Shown here: positions 59,727 to 64,000 of the stretch, one piece after another
How the letters are laid out: each line of letters opens with the position of its first letter
Position numbering within the stretch: the stretch's first letter is position 1
From: Ascidia mentula
Taxonomy: Eukaryota > Chordata > Ascidiacea > Phlebobranchia > Ascidiidae
DNA: 64,000 nucleotides
Assembly: GCA_947561715.1 (NCBI GenBank)
Contig: OX387203.1
Coordinates: 15,252,001-15,316,000 of the forward strand
Reading direction: 5' to 3'
Made by a program: the position numbers and the translations under genes
Notes under the pieces: generated by a model
What the model was told of the DNA's origin: nothing
The model's database searches: none
The model's input: the letters and a program-made list of their open reading frames with translations, nothing else

Positions 59727-61224
59727 TTAGGTTTTCAAAATGGCTCCCAGCTGTGAACTTATGTTGCAAAAAAACTCCATGTATGTGGAATAATCGTGGA
59801 ATAATAAAAGCTGTGTAAAAATATAAGTCCAATAAATACTGGGTTGTCTCCTGTCGCATCTCTTACAGCGCTGTGATTGTTGCATGAATCTTTCCGAGGT
59901 TAAAGTTGTTGTCAGCGCAAAACATGGATTTCCCACAAGACAAAATCTTTTCAGAGTATAAAGAGACTGGCCCATATTGTTATTAACACTTAAATGTATT
60001 GAAACTGGGACTTTTTTGCCGTGTACAATCCGTTGAACGAATTCGCAACTGATAGCCATATTTATCACTTCTGTAATGTCATCAGCATAAGTTTGCGGCT
60101 GTGGGTCATTCACCTTTTTCTTATCGTTGAACTTTTTTCCATGCAATTGCTCCAAATCTCTTGGTCCGTTTGGTGGAGAAAATTTCATCTGAAGCTTGTC
60201 GTAAAGCGTTTTAGCATTTTGGCCTTTGCTGAGCTCGTCGCCAACGTTTGCAAGAAGCACAGGGTTAGTTCTTTAGTATATGTTGTCTTGGATTTTGGCA
60301 TTGCCATGACATTTATGGCCAGGTTGATTACCTAGATATTCAACAAGAGCAAAGTTTGGTCGTGTTTCCGAAGATTTCATAATCCATGTAATTTTCTTTC
60401 AAAACTTTTGTCTGCTTTCAGTTTGGCGTAATATGTTCCAACATGAGTCACATGTTTTTCTTCTGGTTGTGGTTCTAATCGAAGGTATGTGTTTTGTTTT
60501 GGAATCCTAATGCAATAAGCACCGCAATGTGGACGAACTTCAACCAATTCGTGATTCTTTGGAATGTAACATATTTTCGTATATTTGCACTTTTCCCATG
60601 CACCGCAGTCGTCAAAAAACTTTTTTTGCATATTTGCCGCTGCTCTGTCCATATTTTTCTAATTGTTTACTATAAAATACCTGTTGTCTTTGTTTCCCTT
60701 CGGAATTTCCTCGAGACATGTTTTACATTTAGTTAAGATATTTATAATTTCCCTTGTCGGTAAAAAGTTGTCGTATATAACACAGATTGCCGAATTAGGG
60801 ATCTGCACTTGGTTTAGGACCTCCTTTTTCTTCAATCACAGATATTGCGTTTAATGTTGGATATTTTTGTATGGGACGAATCGGGACTTATTTTTCCACT
60901 TTTCGAGAGTTTGCGTGATACCTCACTGTTGCTTGTTTTTGATTTTGCTTTAATATCCGGTAAAGAGCACTTTATTGTTGATGCTGTTTCATCTATCAAC
61001 AAGTGGCTGCTCTTGCTGTGTGTTTTGTTTAAAAATGAAGAGTGGTTGTACAAAGCAGGAACTCGCATTTGGCCTGTAATATCACTAAAACTGGTACATT
61101 CTTCTTCTTTTAGATACTTTTCTAAACTCATTGCACTTGTTGGAGTAGAATTTGAAATACAGCTATTTTTTCGGCAAAATATAGCTTGGAATGGTTTGGT
61201 GTTTGTAATCCAAGCCTTGTCCAC
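59727..61224 (-). pseudogene. Unplaced transposase-like relic, several broken frames
   Basis: Minus-strand frames in order: 61224-60832 (130 codons, Ser/Lys-rich), about 60820-60655 with a TAG, 60652-60377 (YTKICYIPKNHELVEVRPHCG), then 60370-60270 and 60260-59727 (LYDKLQMKFSPPNGPRDLEQ, INMAISCEFVQRIVHGK). The series resembles the N-terminal half of proteins that in other invertebrates precede MULE-type transposase domains, with the PRD-x-KQ/EQ and FVQRI blocks. I could not confirm the family. Frame changes and stops show it is dead. Confidence 0.4.
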
Positions 61225-62039
61225 ATGATATTTATAGGTTCAGTATTAAACCTGTGAACTGAAAATTGTCTGTTCAAGATCGCGAAAGTGTTGTCTAGTC
61301 AAGTGGGCCGTTGCAAGGAGAGTATATACTGTTTATTGGTCTTTCCAACACGCTGCTCAATGCAAACTTGCAGCGTGTCTTTATATTTATTTGTAATTAA
61401 CATGATTGTATAGATTTCCTTTTTTCGTGACATATTAAACAAGTACACCTCATTATCCCAGATTTTGTTTACGTTAGGCCACTTACAAAGACAAGCACAG
61501 TAGTTAAAACCCATCAGGTGAGTTTCTGCATGACGGGCATATTAATGGACAACCAGAAGCATCGTGAAAGGCTTTGAAAATATCATTGGTTAGATAAAGA
61601 CAACTTTGGTGAAACCATTAAAAGCAAATTTCACAGAAGATTGCATTTCCATTGCATTCGTTTTGGCACTGGCCGCAAGGCCACTGTCGTCGTTTAGGCA
61701 TAAACGATCGAAGTTGAGATTTACTGTGCACAAGTCTTGCTACACACCAACCGGGCAATTCACAAAATATCTTAATACGTGCACTGGAAATTAATGTGAA
61801 TGTTTAGGTATCAATGTAATGCACACAAAGCCTAATTTTTTACCCCATAATACATAAACCTGCCCCATAATTGCCGAACTCGCCAAGCCAGCAAACACAG
61901 AAAGCCACAAGACCGCATAAAGCGCTGTTTGGAATTAAGAAATAAATTTGGGGAGTAAAAAAAGTGTTCCCGTGTGGATGAATACTCCACAGCTCTAAAA
62001 ACCAATAAAAATAAGACTCTGAAAATAGGTAATTTAGTA

Positions 62040-62129
62040 ATGTCTTGTGCCGAATCCGGATATTGACCAATTTTCAATACCTGGACCCGGCCGGATATCC
62101 CCCTTAATTTGACCGGATAGTAGTAGGGT
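62040..62129. mobile_element. CCGG/GGAT-rich element, left piece
   Basis: GAATCCGGATATTG, CCCGGCCGGATATCC and GACCGGATAG words match the style of 63770-63860 on the far side of two LTRs. The LTRs appear to have inserted into this older element. Confidence 0.5.
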
Positions 62130-62911
62130 TGTTGCGTATCTGTTATGTCAAATATGAGTCTCGAATTTGGTCTTAACAATATTATTTATGATCGATGGGA
62201 ATCCTATTTGATTAGCGCATTTGACATTAGATCGCACGTGAGTTCTAATTGTTGTGTTTTCCTAACCTGACTTTACTTAACTCTCGATGCAAACGCTACA
62301 CCAATATTTATTTACCACGAACAGTTTTGGATACGAAATTAACATGCGCAATTATACCAACGCCAAACTGAGTGAATTTACGCCCAAACGTCCAGACAGA
62401 ATTGAACAAAACCGAATTACAAAATAGTAACCACTAACTCGCTCACACTGCAAACCACGCACACTCATTATATGAAGCGAGAATACAAAAGACCAACGGT
62501 CAGCGGACAGTTTAACAAAGACAGTTCGTTTGAAAGACGATACAGGACAGTCACACAAGAAAAACGTCTAGCGTCTCTAAACGCCTTACGTCTCTTTGCT
62601 ACCACACCAACACTTCAAACTGGCCAATCAAATCACTTGACAACGCAACAGTTGCTTTAAAACTACACATGTCTTAAAATTAATATGACACCAAAACAGT
62701 TGAGAAACAGTTGGAAAGGACACATAGGATACAAATCACGTGAATACACAACCGTTGCTAACGCTACAGTTTGAAATGAACACGCCTGGCAAGACAACCC
62801 TACTTATGACTTTACCCAACCCAATGATGAGAAATTCCGAACAATGACATACTGGCCATGCAACCTACTTCCATAAATGCACATTGTTATGTAACGTAAA
62901 ATTACGTTACA
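62130..62911 (-). mobile_element. Solo LTR (subfamily 1)
   Basis: 782 bp, minus-strand TG...CA, highly similar to 22114-22897. It is flanked by a perfect 5-bp target duplication AGGGT (62125-62129 and 62912-62916), so it arose by LTR-LTR recombination after a normal insertion. No polypurine tract adjoins it. Confidence 0.92.
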
Positions 62912-62916
62912 AGGGT

Positions 62917-63515
62917 GTACGTTTACATGTTTACGTACACGCCATTCGAACTCGATGTTCGTTTTGTTTGATTGTGATCTCTTTCACTGACCAGTCTTTG
63001 TTCTCGCACGAGATCTGTACGCGAACTGTCCAGTCATTGTTTGCGGAAGGTTCGCTTCTCACGTAATTGTTGTAATTCATCACTTGTTCTGGTTTGGTGT
63101 TTTAGGTACTTGTTTTGTCAAGAGAATGGGCTGCTGTCCATCAGATAAGATAATAGCTTTTGTCGTGGTAATTTCGAACCAACTTTTTCGTTGTGGTGAC
63201 TTTTATCGTAGTGTATATATATATGTGCATCCTGGACTAACCCAGTCTCAGTCTAACTCGGTCTATGTCTAATTCAACCATGCTCTGCTTGTAATCAGTT
63301 TACTAACCAATATAATCGCGTATCCTTAATCTAATAAATGGTACAGTAAGTTTGTATCAGGTTTGTAATTGAAATCAGGTCAGAAAACACAAAAGTTAGA
63401 AATTATGTGTGGCCTTATGTCAAATGAATTAGTGAAAGGATTTTTTATCAATGGTTAACTAATAGTGTTAATACCCAGCGTTAAGTTAACAACATTTGGC
63501 ATATAGGTCGCAACA
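62917..63515 (+). mobile_element. Solo LTR (subfamily 2), opposite orientation
   Basis: Begins TGTACGTTTACATG directly after the AGGGT target copy of the neighbouring LTR and ends GGTCGCAACA. It matches 39219-40040 in reverse orientation, with an internal deletion of about 220 bp. Its own right flank (TTGGG) does not match AGGGT. Confidence 0.75.
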
Positions 63516-63769
63516 TTGGGAAACCATTTTTGTCCTGAAAACAGACAAACATTTCGCAAATTACTCGTTTTTGGGACCCAGTCTGTGATACTCGCCGACT
63601 TACGATTTTTCTGTTGTTTGTCATTGAGGTTTTTGGTGACGTGTTATACCGTATTAATAAATGCCCACGTTTATTTGTTCCACTCATGTTAAACTAACCT
63701 TAACATAGCATTCTGTTTGGCATCAAACATTTTTGCCACACAGATAAAATACACGAATTGGTGTTAACA

Positions 63770-63860
63770 AACTGCCGGATCCAAATTATCCGGCCGGATT
63801 TGATTAATGACTATCCGGATCCGGCCGTATAATTTGGAACTGGGAACATCACTAGTAATT
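63770..63860. mobile_element. CCGG/GGAT-rich element, right piece
   Basis: Contains TTATCCGGCCGGATTTG and CTATCCGGATCCGGCCG and ends near GGGAACATCACTAG, which looks like a hAT-style terminus. It pairs with the left piece at 62040-62129. Confidence 0.5.
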
Positions 63861-64000
63861 AAGTGATGACTAGGACTGGCCTAGATTTCTGCTTAATCAG
63901 CCAAGCAAGATGTTTTTTTTTAAATATATATATTTCGCCTATGCGGCATCCTCAGTATTATAAAAACAAAAACAGTAATCGTAGTGGCGGTCTGTAGGTT

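Overview
The window is animal nuclear DNA, AT-rich, with multi-exon genes, GT-AG introns of about 100-500 bp and many mobile-element relics. The best guess is an ascidian tunicate, probably Ciona-like: compact introns, an NLR gene and a trefoil/sushi/TIL gene assembled from same-phase exons, and an exact 16-nt match (minus strand, 5780-5795) to the Ciona trans-splicing leader as I remember it. The species is inference.

Layout. 1-3491: a segment repeated at 29023-32513 with a constant offset of 29,022 bp and identical predicted peptides; it carries parts of two minus-strand genes (A, B) and one exon of a plus-strand gene (C). 3491-3907: 33-bp minisatellite filling the last intron of gene C. 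5116-22096: a NACHT-LRR (NLR) gene on +, 16 proposed exons and a 925-codon frame, broken by one in-frame TAG in the NACHT exon. Its largest intron holds a 91-bp minisatellite, an adintovirus/Polinton-like endogenous viral element (about 12.04-15.8 kb: F54H12.2-like virion protein, adenain-like protease, family-B DNA polymerase, all decayed) and two tRNA-headed repeats. 22114-25530 (minus): the 3' end of an LTR retroelement with two adjacent envelope-type glycoprotein genes, a polypurine tract and an LTR. 25980-29736: a Harbinger-like DNA element with THAP and DDE domains. 34361-39117 (+): a secreted protein with signal peptide, two trefoil domains, ten sushi/CCP domains and one TIL domain, 15 exons and an 812-codon frame, broken by one TAA in the TIL exon.

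39.2-64 kb is mostly transposon debris: LTRs of two related subfamilies, two gag-protease elements lacking reverse transcriptase (44.8-47.2 and 53.6-55.5 kb), a second Ty3/gypsy element around the latter copy (52.4-57.2 kb), a hAT-type MITE (49203-49666), a piggyBac relic (58-59.1 kb), an unplaced transposase-like relic (59.7-61.2 kb) and two back-to-back solo LTRs (62130-63515).

The two best genes both look like recognition or defence proteins: an intracellular NLR with a glutamine-rich, possibly amyloid-type N-terminus, and a secreted CCP/trefoil protein. Each carries exactly one nonsense codon in an otherwise clean frame, so expression data and an independent assembly would decide whether they are alleles, pseudogenes or sequence errors.
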